Notes under the pieces: model-generated | What the model was told of the DNA's origin: nothing | Seen by the model: only the letters and a program-made list of their open reading frames with translations | Database searches by the model: none | Shown here: positions 34,945 through 45,888 of the stretch, piece after piece | How the letters are laid out: each line of letters begins with the position of its first letter | Numbering within the stretch: position 1 is the stretch's first letter | From: Cotesia glomerata | Lineage: Eukaryota; Arthropoda; Insecta; Hymenoptera; Braconidae | Direction: 5' to 3' | Assembly: GCF_020080835.1 (NCBI RefSeq) | Contig: NC_058165.1 | Span: forward strand, 18,969,026 to 19,033,025 | Length of the DNA: 64,000 nt | Program-made: the position numbers and the translations under genes

Positions 34945-35600
34945 GAAGAAGATTGTAAAATTAGAATTGTTTGGAGATATTAATGAATTAATTAAACTTG
35001 CCGGATTTTTGGGTGGTACAATAATTGGGACACCCTTGTCAGGAATTGGGACAGGGGCCGAAAAATCACTATTGCCAGTTAAAATAAGTTATTTAGTGAT
35101 AAAAGCTCCTTAGGCTGGGTTAGATCTACTTTTAGGCGCCAGAGGCACCAACTACCTACCGAACTAATCCAAGCAGTTTTAAGTCACACTTTAATATTAA
35201 CCTTTGGGGACTTTTTCTTCCGCCGAAATAAAATTAGCAGTTAAGAAAAATTTTATTGAGAAAATTAGACTCTTGCTTCGAGATATTCAGGAAGAATTTA
35301 TTCAAGAAATTCACCGACAGAAGCAACTAAATAAACACTGAGGATTAAGAGGGACAAGTTACCCTTTCAATTATTTTAACTATTTAACCAACTATTAATA
35401 CTATTTTTTGAATAAGATATAATAGACTAGAAAAATATATAGAGAAAAAAAGTCAAAGAAGATTATAGGGAAAATTGGAATTGTTTGGAGATATTAATGA
35501 ATTAATGAAACTTGCCGGATTTTTGGGTGGTACAATAATTGGGACACCCTTGTCAGGAATTGGGACAGGGTCTGAAAAATAACTATTGCCAAAAATTTAA
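34945..35600 (+). repeat. 515-bp repeat, separated copy
   Basis: One full unit plus part of a second, same orientation as 31611-32760, with the anchor at 35320. About 2.2 kb of other sequence separates the two parts. Confidence 0.8.
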
Positions 35601-36620
35601 TTTTCCTCAAAAGTTCTTTTAAATAAAATTTCCGTAATGAAAATTTAATCGAGTTAATTTTAAAAATTTTTTGTCGCTAAAATAGAAATTAATTTTAAGT
35701 GCATTAATTTATCACCGGATGCATTATGACATAATTTTACTAAAAAGCCTAAAAGCTTTTTTTGAAAAAAAAAAATGAATTTTTTTTTGGATAATTTTTC
35801 AAAGCGAAATTGAAATAATTGATCGAACAAAAAGCATAATGTTGATGCAGAAACAGCCTTATTAGTTAACAGTCTGGCGAAAAAAGCAGAAGGGAGAAGC
35901 TCTGATGGCCTGATCCAATCTGCATGCTTCTATCGATGCTTTGTGCATACTATGGAGGGACGGTGGCTGGGGAAGTGGACATACAGACATCATACACGGA
36001 TAAAAAATACCCAGACAAGTGGGATCGAACATTCACAACAGGGTCTCGGCGAATCGATAAAAACGCATTTCCACCCGCCAGGCGTCAGCCGAAGACCCAT
36101 AGGGTGATTAAAAACTCGCGGGTTACGGATAATGTACTGATCAAGTTACATCGATGCGACAAATGAGCACACGCTGTAGATATATTTTTTTTTATATTTT
36201 GTATTTTATGAAGGCCAATTAATTTTAATAAAAATTTTTGAAAATTTAAGAAGTTATGAGCAGCAAAAAAAATTTTTTAAGGGATTAAAAGAATTGTTTC
36301 TTAAGATTTTTTTTTCAATTTTTGAAAAAATTAATATTAAATAAATTTTAGGCAATTTTTAAAAAATTGAATTTTTGTATTGAAAAATAAATAAATGGAA
36401 TAAAATAATAAAAAATTATAGTTTTTTAATTTAATTGAATTTTACTCAAAATTTTGAAAAATACAATAAATTTTTTTTTTTCGTAAAAAAATGTTATTTA
36501 TTTATAAAATAAATGATTGAAATTTTAATAAAAGTTTTTCTTGGATTTATTAAAATAATTTTTTGTTAAAAATTTAGGAATTCTAATAAATGTTTAAAGT
36601 GAACTTTTAAATTATTTATT
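35601..36620. other. Non-repetitive stretch; 80-aa frame
   Basis: 35870-36170 has balanced composition and an 80-aa frame (35924-36166, charged, ending HRCDK) without a motif I recognise. The rest is AT-rich low-complexity DNA. This frame is one of the few not explained by a repeat, but there is no supporting start context or splice logic. Confidence 0.35.
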
Positions 36621-36624
36621 TAAA

Positions 36625-37362
36625 CTAGCAAACTTGAAGTCACTATGTGACTTGTGAACTATAAATAAATAAAATTTTGCTTTATTGAATAATTTTGTTA
36701 AATTGCACTGTACTGTCTTAAATATTGAAGTTTTTGAAGATATAAGCTCATCCTGATGTTACACTCTTCAAGAGCTTTCATTTAAGTAGCCACATGCATT
36801 TTTGATATATTTATCATATATACATATATGTAATATATATAAATATATGAAAAATTGATGTGGGTACTCAAATGAAAGGTCTCGATGAGTGTAACATCGG
36901 GGTGAGCTTATATCTTTAAAAATGTCAATTTGTATCTTAAAAAATATAAAAATTCGAAATTTTGATTTTTTTATAATTAAAAAAAATCGAAATTATTTTT
37001 AATAAATTTAAGATTTTCCTAAAAATTTTAATAAATTTTTTTTGTGATTATTCTTAAGAAAAATGACTTAAAATTAAATTTTAATTATTATTTTTAATAT
37101 TAATCCTCAAAGATATATGATAAATAAATTTTGATATATTTCTCATATATACATATATATATATAATATATATCAAAGATATAAGCTCATCTTGATGTTA
37201 CACTCATCAAAAGCTTTCATTTAAATACCCACACGTATTTTCGATATATTTTTCATATATACATATATATAATATATATTTTTAAGATATAAGCTCATCT
37301 TGAGGTTACACTCATCAAGACCTTTCATTTGAATACCCACATCAATTTTTCATATATTTTTC

Positions 37363-37430
<68 letters not shown>

Positions 37431-37449
37431 ATATATATATATATATAAA

Positions 37450-37488
<39 letters not shown>

Positions 37489-37693
37489 GCAATTATAGCA
37501 AAACTACATTGTAAGGTAGAAATAGTGCAAACCAAAAATAAGAAAGTGATATTAGGATAAGAAAAATTAATGTGAATAGAGAACTAAGTATTAGTATATA
37601 AAGAGTATAAAAAAAAAAAAAAAAAAATAAAAAGAGAAAACGACTGTAATCTTTGTAAAACACAAAACTTGTGATACAAATAAAACTTATTAT

Positions 37694-37767
<74 letters not shown>

Positions 37768-38310
37768 TAAATATATGAAAAATTGATGTGGGTACTCAAA
37801 AGAAAGGTCTCGATGAGTGTAACATCAACATGAGCTTATATCTCTAAAAAGGTCAAATTATATTAGAAAAAATCTTAAAATTCGAAATCTTGATTTTTTT
37901 CGACAAAAAAAATTAAAATTCTTTTTAATAAATTAAAAATTTTAATAAATTTTTTTTGTTATTATTCTTAAGAAAAATAATTTAAATGTAAATTTTAATT
38001 TTTTAATATCAATACTCAAAGATAAATGATAAAATTCATTTTGATATATTTTTCATAAATACATATATAAAAATATATATTTTGAAGATATAAGCTCATC
38101 TTGATGTTAAACTCATCAAGAGCTTTCATTTGAGTACCCACATGCATTTTTATATATTTTTCATATATACATATATATAATATATATAAATATATAAAAT
38201 ATATAAAAAATTGATGTGGGTACTCAAATGAAAGGTCTCGATGAGTGAAACATCAACATGAGCTCATATCTTTAAAAATCCGAATATTTTACAAAATACA
38301 AGGTAATTTC
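36625..38310. repeat. Family A cluster with AT microsatellites
   Basis: Starts AAACTAGCAAACTTGAAG and contains several A modules in both arm orientations. Two long AT runs (37365-37485 and 37695-37760) sit at hairpin tips. Between them lies 37486-37694, a non-A piece with an A run. Isoleucine-tyrosine frames on both strands are translated AT runs. Confidence 0.85.
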
Positions 38311-39600
38311 TTAATTATATATCTGAGATAATTTTCTAATGCAGCCTAAATTCTCCTAAAAACCGATTCAATCGGTTTTTTTAATAACACAGATTGATAA
38401 ATCAAAATTTTAAATTCGTTAATAAAAAAAAACTAAATTTGTTATTTTAAAACCAAAAACTTTTGATAATAATTTTTTTACAAAATAATTTTTCCAAATT
38501 TCCCAAAAATAAACTTTAGATTATCAAAAAAAAAGAATTAAAATTAAATAATAACTTCCAAAATTAATAAAATAAAAATCATAAAACTCTTACTTTAAAT
38601 CTTCTTGGTCTCAAATAGAGTATTGGTTATTCGAATAGTTAATCGTTACCTCGATATATCTGGTAGTAACGATTTAACCATTGAAGTCTAGGGGTTTTCC
38701 TGTAATGATATTTCGATGGAATAGAGTAGCGGGCGCCTTTGCCCCTCCAGGTAACTCTTCCTCTGACTCCCTCACTCTCTCAGTGATGTCTCTGATAGTG
38801 GAACAGACTCATACAACTAGCCCGATGGACTCTTTACATACATAGAGGGTGTCTCTGTTTTTTTCACCCCCAGCATCCCAGTGGGTGGCACGTCGCTCAC
38901 TACGTCATCTGTCCCCTGGACCAATCGACGGGCAGCGCGCATTTTTTCCCCGCATTGGAAAATAAAAAAGGAGCAAGACGAGTTGCAAGCCCCGGTATTA
39001 CCCCGTGCCGCGGACCAATCGCCATACGTAAAGAGGCATTTTTTATGGGCGCCACTCTTGGCTGTCTCCCTCTTGCGCCCACTCACTCGTACACCGCTCG
39101 GTTGTGTGATAAAAATTGACCTAAGGTTTTTTTATTCCACGCCCGGACTATAACTGCCTAACATTAAAAACTATGGACCTAGCTGGGGTCCATGCAGTCT
39201 CGCTGCACTCTTTTGGGGTGAGAGGAGGAGGAGGAGGGGGAGGGGGTCAAGATAATCGCCCTCCCTTCCCCAAACAGAGACACAGCACCACAGAGATAAA
39301 TAAATGAGGAGAAAGGGGCAGCCGGAGTTTGTTGGGCACCACTGGGCTCAATTTATGCGAGTGTGGCGAAGGGATCACCCCGCAAAATAATGCGCATAAA
39401 ATGTTGCGTATTTATCATCCAGATAAAATGATGTGCTCGACTTTCAGGCGACTGAGCCTGTTGGCGCCCAACACTACTAGGCTTCTACTTCCGAGCTTCA
39501 ATAGACGCTTGAGCCAGAGGCGCTGTCCGAAGCCGGGACATTGCATCCCGTGGGAAGTGATAGACTTTAGATGCTTTTTAAGACAGTTAACACTTTAGGT
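38311..39600. promoter_or_regulatory. GC-rich patch with paired CCAAT boxes
   Basis: 38700-39320 is the longest GC-rich, CpG-containing stretch in the window. GGACCAATCG occurs twice, 94 bp apart (38918, 39012), and TACGTCA, a CRE-like word, lies just upstream of the first (38901). A G/A-rich tract follows at 39218-39250. Overlapping frames of 60-90 aa on both strands look like shadows of high GC. A promoter or CpG-island-like element is plausible, but no linked gene is visible. Confidence 0.35.
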
Positions 39601-39604
39601 GATA

Positions 39605-39856
39605 ATTAAATTTTTTATTTAGCTACCTTGTATCTTGGAAAATATTGACATTTTTAAAGATATAAGCTCATCCTGATGTTATACTCATCAAGACCTTTCA
39701 TTTGAGTATCCACATCAATTTTTCATATATTTTATATATTTATGTATTTTATATATATGTACATATGATAAATATATCAAAAATGCATGTGGGTACTTAA
39801 ATGAAAGCTCTTGATGAGTGTAACAACGAAATGGGCTTATATTTTAAAAATATATG

Positions 39857-39923
<67 letters not shown>

Positions 39924-41345
39924 GAATATATCAAAATGCATTCTATCATTTATCTGTGAGTATTAATATTGAAAAATAATTATTAAAATGTATTATAGAT
40001 TATTTTCCTTAAGAATAATAACAACAAAAATTTGTTGGAATTTTTAAAGAAAATTTTTTATTTATTAAGAATTTTGATTTTGTTTAATCATAATAAAATC
40101 AAAATTTTGAATTTTAACATTTTTTCAAATATAAATTGACATTTTTAAGGATATAAGCTCATCCTGATGTTATACTCATCGAGACCTTTCATTTGAGTAC
40201 CCACATCAATTTTTCATATATTTTATATATTTATGTATTTTATATATATGTACATATGATAAATATATCAAAAATGCATGTGGGTACTTAAATGAAAGCT
40301 CTTGATGCGTGTAACAACGAAATAAGCTTATATTTTAAAAATATAAGTTATATATATATATATATATATATAAATATATGAAGAATATATCAAAATGCAT
40401 TCTATCATTTATCTGTAAGTATTAATATTGAAAAATAATTATTAAAATGTATTATAGATTATTTTTCTTAAGAATAATAACAAAAAAAATTTGTTGGAAT
40501 TTTTAAAGAAAATTTTTTATTTATTAAGAATTTTGATTTTTTTTAAACATAATAAAATCAAAATTTTGAATTTTAACATTTTTTCAAGTATAAATTGACA
40601 TTTTTAAGGATATAAGCTCATCTTGATGTTACACTCATCGAGACCTTTCATTTGAGTACCAACATCAATTTTTCATATATTTATATATTTTATATATATG
40701 TATATATGAAAAATATATCAAAAATGCATGTGGGTACTCAAATGAAAGCTCTTGATGAGTATAACATCGGAATGAGCTTATATCTTCAAAATATATATTA
40801 TATATATGTATATTTAAAAAATATATCAAAATGCATATTATCATTTATCTTTGAATATTTATATTAAAAAACAATAATTAAAATTCATATTTAAATGATT
40901 TTTTTTAAGAATAATCACACAAAAAATTTATTAAAATTTTTAGAAAAATTTTTAAATTTATTAAAAATAATTTTAATTTTTTTTAATCGTAGAAAATTCA
41001 AAATTTCAAATTTTTTCATATATAAATTGACATTTTTAAAGATATAAGCTCATCCTGACATTATGCTCATCGAGACCTTTCATTTGAGTACCCACATCAA
41101 TTTTTCATATATTTATATATTTTATATATATGTATATATGGAAAATATATGAAAATGCATGTGGGTACTCAAATGAAAGCTCTTGATGAGTATAATATCA
41201 GGATGAGCTTATATCTTTAAAAATGTCAATATTTAAGAAAGTACAGTGCAATTTAACAAAATTAATTATTTAATAAAGCAAAACTTTATTTATTTATAGT
41301 TTATACAAGTCACGGCAGTCATAGTGAATACAAGGTTGCTAGTTT
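39605..41345 (+). repeat. Family A array, four long modules
   Basis: Direct repeats of the long A unit (hairpin plus 'ttttaatcataataaaatca' spacer) with the anchor 'gacatttttaa(a/g)gatataag' near 39646, 40138, 40598 and 41029. The array closes with 'caaggttgctagtttttt' (41330). An AT microsatellite fills the tip at 39856-39920. Confidence 0.9.
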
Positions 41346-41469
41346 TTTATTTAAATTATTAAAATTAATTATTTCATTTTAACAAAAAAATTAATTTTTT
41401 TACAAAAATTAAAAATTGTCAAAAAAATAATTTTCTTATTTATTTAATTAAAAAAAAAATTATTTAGAA

Positions 41470-41770
41470 ATGACCTTGTATCTTGTGAACTATTGATATT
41501 TTACAAGATATAAGCTCATCTTGATGTTACACTCATGGAGACCTTTCATTTGAGTACCCACATCAATTTTTCATATATTTATATATATAACATATATGTA
41601 TATATGAAAAATATATCAAAAATGCATGTGGGTACTCAAATGAAAGCTCTTGATGAGTGTTACATCGGGATGAGCTTATATTTTTATAAATGTCAATATT
41701 TAAGAAAGTACAGTGCAATTTAATAAGAGTCATTATGTAATAAAGCAAAATTTTAATTTTTTATAGTTTA
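41470..41770 (+). repeat. Family A single module
   Basis: One complete hairpin with 'gaccttgtatcttgtgaac' at the left and the 'aagaaagtacagtgcaattt' tail at the right. Confidence 0.85.
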
Positions 41771-42765
41771 CAATTTATAATATTTAACTTAATAAAAGAG
41801 TTTAAAAAAATAATTATAGCGGGTCTATTGAAACATTTATCGAATAATTAGATTGGTAATAGAATTGTGAAGGTAATTTAACGGAAATTGATGTAAATGT
41901 TGTGAGAGTGTATCGAGTATTTCAATTTGTGGCCCTTTTTGATGTAAGGCTTTATGAAGCAAAGTTCCCCTTAGTGTACTGAGAGAGTGTACACACAGCA
42001 AAGTGGAACACTAAATCATATGATGTTAAATTAGATTTTTTTTTCATTTTAGCGATGCTAGAAAAATAGCAAGTAAATTTTTCAAGCTCGGCGAGGAGAA
42101 GAGCCGGGGCCGATCGAGCTTTTTTTTTTGGCCTCACATGTTTTCAGTGACTAGTTCTCCGGAATAGGCTCCTATCCAGTGGAATAGACGGCCAAGATGT
42201 AGATCGAGATGCAGACAAGCTACACAGGGGTCGGTAATTCTATCAGAAGCCAATCACATCCGGTCGAGGGCTGTCTCTGGACCTGGAAAATCGACCAGAC
42301 GGACTCATGAATCTGAGAGATCGTAAAAAGTTTAAGGAAAGTACCGTTCTTATCTACAGAAAATTTATTTTTCATTATTAGGTTTCCATTTTTAGATTTA
42401 TAATTTAAATTGGGAATTTTTTGTATTACTTTTACGCTAAAAATTTGAAAAATTATTTTTTTATCAATGTTGGAATCCTTGAATTATAAAATGTAAAATT
42501 TTATTTTATTTTTGGAATAGAATATTGATTTTTTGTAAAGATTTTTTGGGCCAAAACACTTCAAAAATGATTTATTTTATTAAATATTGTGTTATGTAAG
42601 AATTATTAATTTAGGGAAATTAATTGATTTTAAATTTAAATTATTTATTGTGTTTAAGTATTCGGTCCTAGCGTGTTAGGCTAATAGACCGGGAACTTCC
42701 GAGTTTCTATTTATTGAGAATGATAGGTTTGTTGAATAAATTGGACGTTGAATAATTTTAATAGA
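41771..42765. other. Non-repetitive stretch, no confident gene
   Basis: 42050-42330 is balanced and apparently single-copy. No frame beyond 61 aa and no motif. The remainder is AT-rich. Confidence 0.4.
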
Positions 42766-42767
42766 TA

Positions 42768-43275
42768 CAGTAGCGCTCAAAAGTATTTTGACAACATAAA
42801 ATTTTTTAATATTTTTTTAAAATAAAAGCCTATCGGAAAATGTATTGAGTATAATGTAGAGTAGTGTAATTGCGACTATTTAAGCGTATCAAATTACAAC
42901 TTGTTTGTTTACACACCGCGCCACCGAACGTACTTGACTTACCGTGAGCTCAAAAGTATTTTGACACGCATTTGACTTGAAAAACTCTCGCAGATTACTT
43001 GTTCCTTACTTTTTATTATTACATATATTTACTTGTTGTGGTTACTTCAATATGCCTATGTGCAAGGAATATTCTAGTGATTTTAAAAAAGCCGTTATTA
43101 ATGCATTAAAACAAGGATTGAAACAAACAGAAGTTGCTCGTTTGTTTAAAGTGTCTCGACAGTTAGTTAGCTTATGGAATAAAGTCTATAACAAAAGAAA
43201 AACTGTCGAAAGTAAGCCTCGAACAGGCCGCCCAAGAAAAACTTCTTCTTACATCGATCATATTATAAAAAAAAG
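42768..43275 (+). mobile_element. Tc1-like transposon, 5' part only
   Basis: Begins CAGTAGCGCTCAAAAGTATT after a TA dinucleotide. The 19-mer GCTCAAAAGTATTTTGACA occurs twice, at 42775-42793 and 42948-42966, which is the inverted-repeat/direct-repeat arrangement of Tc1 elements with transposase-binding sites at the outer and inner ends of the terminal repeat. A transposase start follows. The element stops where repeat G begins, and no right end is seen in the window. Confidence 0.85.
43052..43275 (+). pseudogene. Tc1-like transposase, N-terminal fragment
   Basis: Reading from the methionine of MPMCKEYSSDF (the second in-frame ATG; the upstream extension from 42977 overlaps the terminal repeat region and is not typical). 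About 75 residues remain. They show the first helix-turn-helix of Tc1 transposases: 'DFKKAVINALKQGLKQTEVA' then 'RLFKVSRQLVSLWNKVY', followed by the AT-hook-like GRPRKTS linker. Full proteins of this family are about 340 aa with a C-terminal DDE/D catalytic core. Here the frame runs into repeat G at IIKK and ends after 'RPFGSRNGSRFFK', so the second DNA-binding motif and the catalytic domain are missing. It is a dead fragment; the missing part could lie beyond the nearby assembly gap. Confidence 0.85.
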
Positions 43276-44085
43276 GCCATTCGGCAGCCGAAATGGAAGT
43301 AGATTTTTTAAATAAAAAAAATTGATTTTTAATAAAATAATATAATAACACTGATAATGTATAACTTAATTCATGAATTAAAAACAAAATTCAATAATAA
43401 ATTTAAAACTATTTACAACAAATTTTGGAAAAAAAATTATCTTGTGGAGAAAAAGTTTCTCAAATATTTACCAAATAATTGCACAGATTATAAGATTTGA
43501 ATTATAAATGTCCAAATTTTAAGTAACTGCTTAAAAACAACAGTTTTCAAATTAATCAGAATTTTGCAACCGGATAAAATTTTAGTTGAAGAAAACAATG
43601 GTTAGAACTAATTTGTGACATATTTACTGACAACCTACCCGAAAACATTACACAAAAGACTGATCAATATCGTAATTATTAAATATACATCATGATTAAG
43701 CTATGGTGTAGACAATAATTCTAAAACGGCTGCAACAGTAAAACTGTTTCATTAAACGAACTCTAAAAGGAGTAATATTGAGGCTACTACCACTTCTAAG
43801 TAGTGAAAAATAGAGCTTATTAAAAGAGCTTTACGATACATTCTACCGAATTTCAATATTTTGTCTAATTCAGTAATTATACCAAGTTGAAGTAGTAAAA
43901 ACATCAATTTTTACGATTTTCAAAATTTCAAAATCCTGTAATTTCCAAATTACTCGCCCGATTAAGCTCATCTTCGAACTTAACCTTGGTCTTGATCGAT
44001 AGATAAAGCATGCTGAGTTTGAGAAGAATCGGTCATAAATTGAAAACGCTATCGTGCTGACAACCCGCGTTATATCATATAAATA
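43270..44085 (+). mobile_element. Repeat G copy 1, interrupting the transposase
   Basis: From GGCCATTCGGCAGCCGAA to 'gacaacccgcgttatatca', about 810 bp, matching 52775-53575 in inverse orientation. The left end includes the near-palindrome CATTCGGCAGCCGAATG (intact in copy 2). The other end carries 'gagaagaatcggtcataaat' and 'aacgctatcgtgctgacaa'. No long frame. Confidence 0.75.
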
Positions 44086-44264
44086 CATACATATATAAAC
44101 TTTTGAACTATATATATTTTCTGACTCAGCTCGACAAACTAAGTCAGAAAATGACTAAATTTTTTAAAAGTTGCGCCATGAGGACGGCTGCAATAGTTAG
44201 ATTTTTATAAAATCTACTAAAAAGTTATCAGCAAATGATACACGGATGTCCGCTGTAATGATAA

Positions 44265-44364
44265 NNNNNNNNNNNNNNNNNNNNNNNNNNNNNNNNNNNN
44301 NNNNNNNNNNNNNNNNNNNNNNNNNNNNNNNNNNNNNNNNNNNNNNNNNNNNNNNNNNNNNNNN
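44265..44364. other. Assembly gap (100 N)
   Basis: Exactly 100 N, a conventional placeholder for a gap of unknown size. The right flank is a tandem repeat, which explains the break. Confidence 0.99.
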
Positions 44365-45000
44365 TAAAATTAATTTTATTTTCCATTTTTGGAGTTAAAA
44401 ATTTAGAAAATTGATTTTTAATTTAAAATTGATGACAAAAATTAAAAAAGCTTTTTATAAAATTTAGATGAAAATTTTTTTCTCTTTCAATTTTTGGCTG
44501 AAAATTAATTTTTTCTTTTAATTCTGGGCCAAAAACTAAAAATTGACTTTTTATCAAATTTTGGAACTAAAAATTATAAAATTAATTTTATTTTCCATTT
44601 TTGGAGTTAAAAATTTAGAAAATTGATTTTTTTATCAAATTGTGCAGCCAAAAATGATAAAATTAATTTTATTTTCCATTTTTGGAGTTAAAAATTTAGA
44701 AAATTGATTTTTTAATTTAAAATTGATGACAAAAATTAAAAAAAAAGCTTTTTTATACAATTTAGATGAGAAAATTTTTTTTCTCTTTCAATTTTTAGCT
44801 GAAAATTAGGAAAATTAATTTTTTCTTTTAATTCTGGGCCAAAAACTTAAAAATTGACTTTTTAACAAATTTTGTAACCAAAAATTATAAAATTAATTTT
44901 ATTTTTTTTTTTTAAGTAAATTTTGAGGTAAAAAATAAAGAAAATAATTTTTTAACCTAAATATCAATAAAATAAATTAATTTAATCTTATCGTATAGAA
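44365..45000. repeat. Tandem repeat beside the gap
   Basis: Units containing 'aaaattaattttattttcca' and 'tttttggagttaaaaattta' recur near 44365, 44576, 44650 and 44880, with the longer unit 'gctgaaaattaattttttct' in between. Probably collapsed or truncated by assembly. Confidence 0.75.
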
Positions 45001-45781
45001 AAATTTTAAATTAATTTTTTAATAAAACATTGCACTCAAAAAAAAAAAAATTTTAAAGCAAATCCCGGCATAAAAAAGCCCCGTCCAAAATGTTATTAAA
45101 AAATGACCACCCCCGCGCTTTAAAAACCCCCTTAAGTCTCCCGCTGCTTGAAAATAATCCATTAAAGTGTATAAAATAAATAAAAAATAGTAAAATAAAA
45201 TAAAAGCAAGCTTTACAAGTAAAGAATAAATTCGGTCCTTAGGAGGGCAGCGTTTAAGGGTAGTAAACAGGTAATGTATTCAGTCAAAGAAGTGAAGCAT
45301 GCATATTCGAGATATATTATAAATAATTACTCAATTATATCTTTGGAAAGGCAATGAATAAAGATGTCTTCGGTCGTTCCCGGTAAAACTTGCCCGAGGA
45401 AGGGGCGGCCTCGTCGGGAGGAGAGCGGCAGAGGGCAAAGTCAGTTTTAAGGTAAGCGCGGCGCGGGGGCTAAAGAAGAGGTGGTTGGTGAGCTAATAAA
45501 AAAAAAGTCTTCGTTGAATATTCAAAAGCAACAAACTAGGTACAAGTTAAGGAGGGGCTTATTTCAAACGAAGATCCCCATATTACGCTACCACTCTTAT
45601 TACTCCCTCTATAAATATATATACTAATATAAATACTTTGTACTTTTGTTTTCCGCAATTGTTTAATTCTACCCGAGAGATAAAAGGCTTCTTTTTTATT
45701 TTGTATTATTTTAGATTATTAAAAAGAGTTGTCATTACGCTGGAATTAAACCTTGTCAATGTCGGATCAAGTGTTTTATTT
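45001..45781 (+). other. GC-rich patch with candidate splice donor
   Basis: 45360-45500 is GC-rich. From ATG 45364 a 28-codon frame rich in Arg/Gly runs to a stop at 45448-45450, immediately followed by AAG|GTAAGC (junction at 45451/45452), a strong 5' splice-site match. It could be a non-coding or very short first exon of a host gene. No second exon can be identified, so this is a weak candidate. Confidence 0.25.
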
Positions 45782-45888
45782 TGTAAAAAGCAAAGGGACT
45801 AAATATAGACGGAACAATGCCATATAATTCTAAAGGATTATTTTTTTTTAAAGCCCTTGTTTCGACTATTATTATCATTATCATTACG
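45782..45888 (+). repeat. Direct repeat flanking an A array (left)
   Basis: About 107 bp including 'aaagggactaaatat.gacgg', 'aacaatgccatataattcta' and 'attattatcattatcattac'. The matching copy is 48385-48508, with a 17-bp insertion. Together they bracket the A array exactly. Confidence 0.8.

Noticed and set aside
31940..35150. 'gcgccaga' words as LTR retrotransposon primer-binding sites
   Set aside because: The words are internal to the 515-bp tandem unit; no LTR pair, polypurine tract or gag/pol frame is visible.
38817..39153. Overlapping 60-90-aa frames on both strands
   Set aside because: Frames on both strands over the same GC-rich patch are expected from low stop density; none has a recognisable motif.
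40652..41723. Recurrent peptide 'STHINFSYIYIF..MKALDE' in several frames
   Set aside because: It is the family A hairpin read through. The same peptide appears in opposite-strand contexts wherever the repeat occurs, with no start-site or codon-bias support.
42977..43051. Upstream 25-residue extension of the transposase with a signal-peptide-like look
   Set aside because: It lies between the inner direct repeat and the usual transposase start; the family normally begins just before the helix-turn-helix, so the start at 43052 is preferred.
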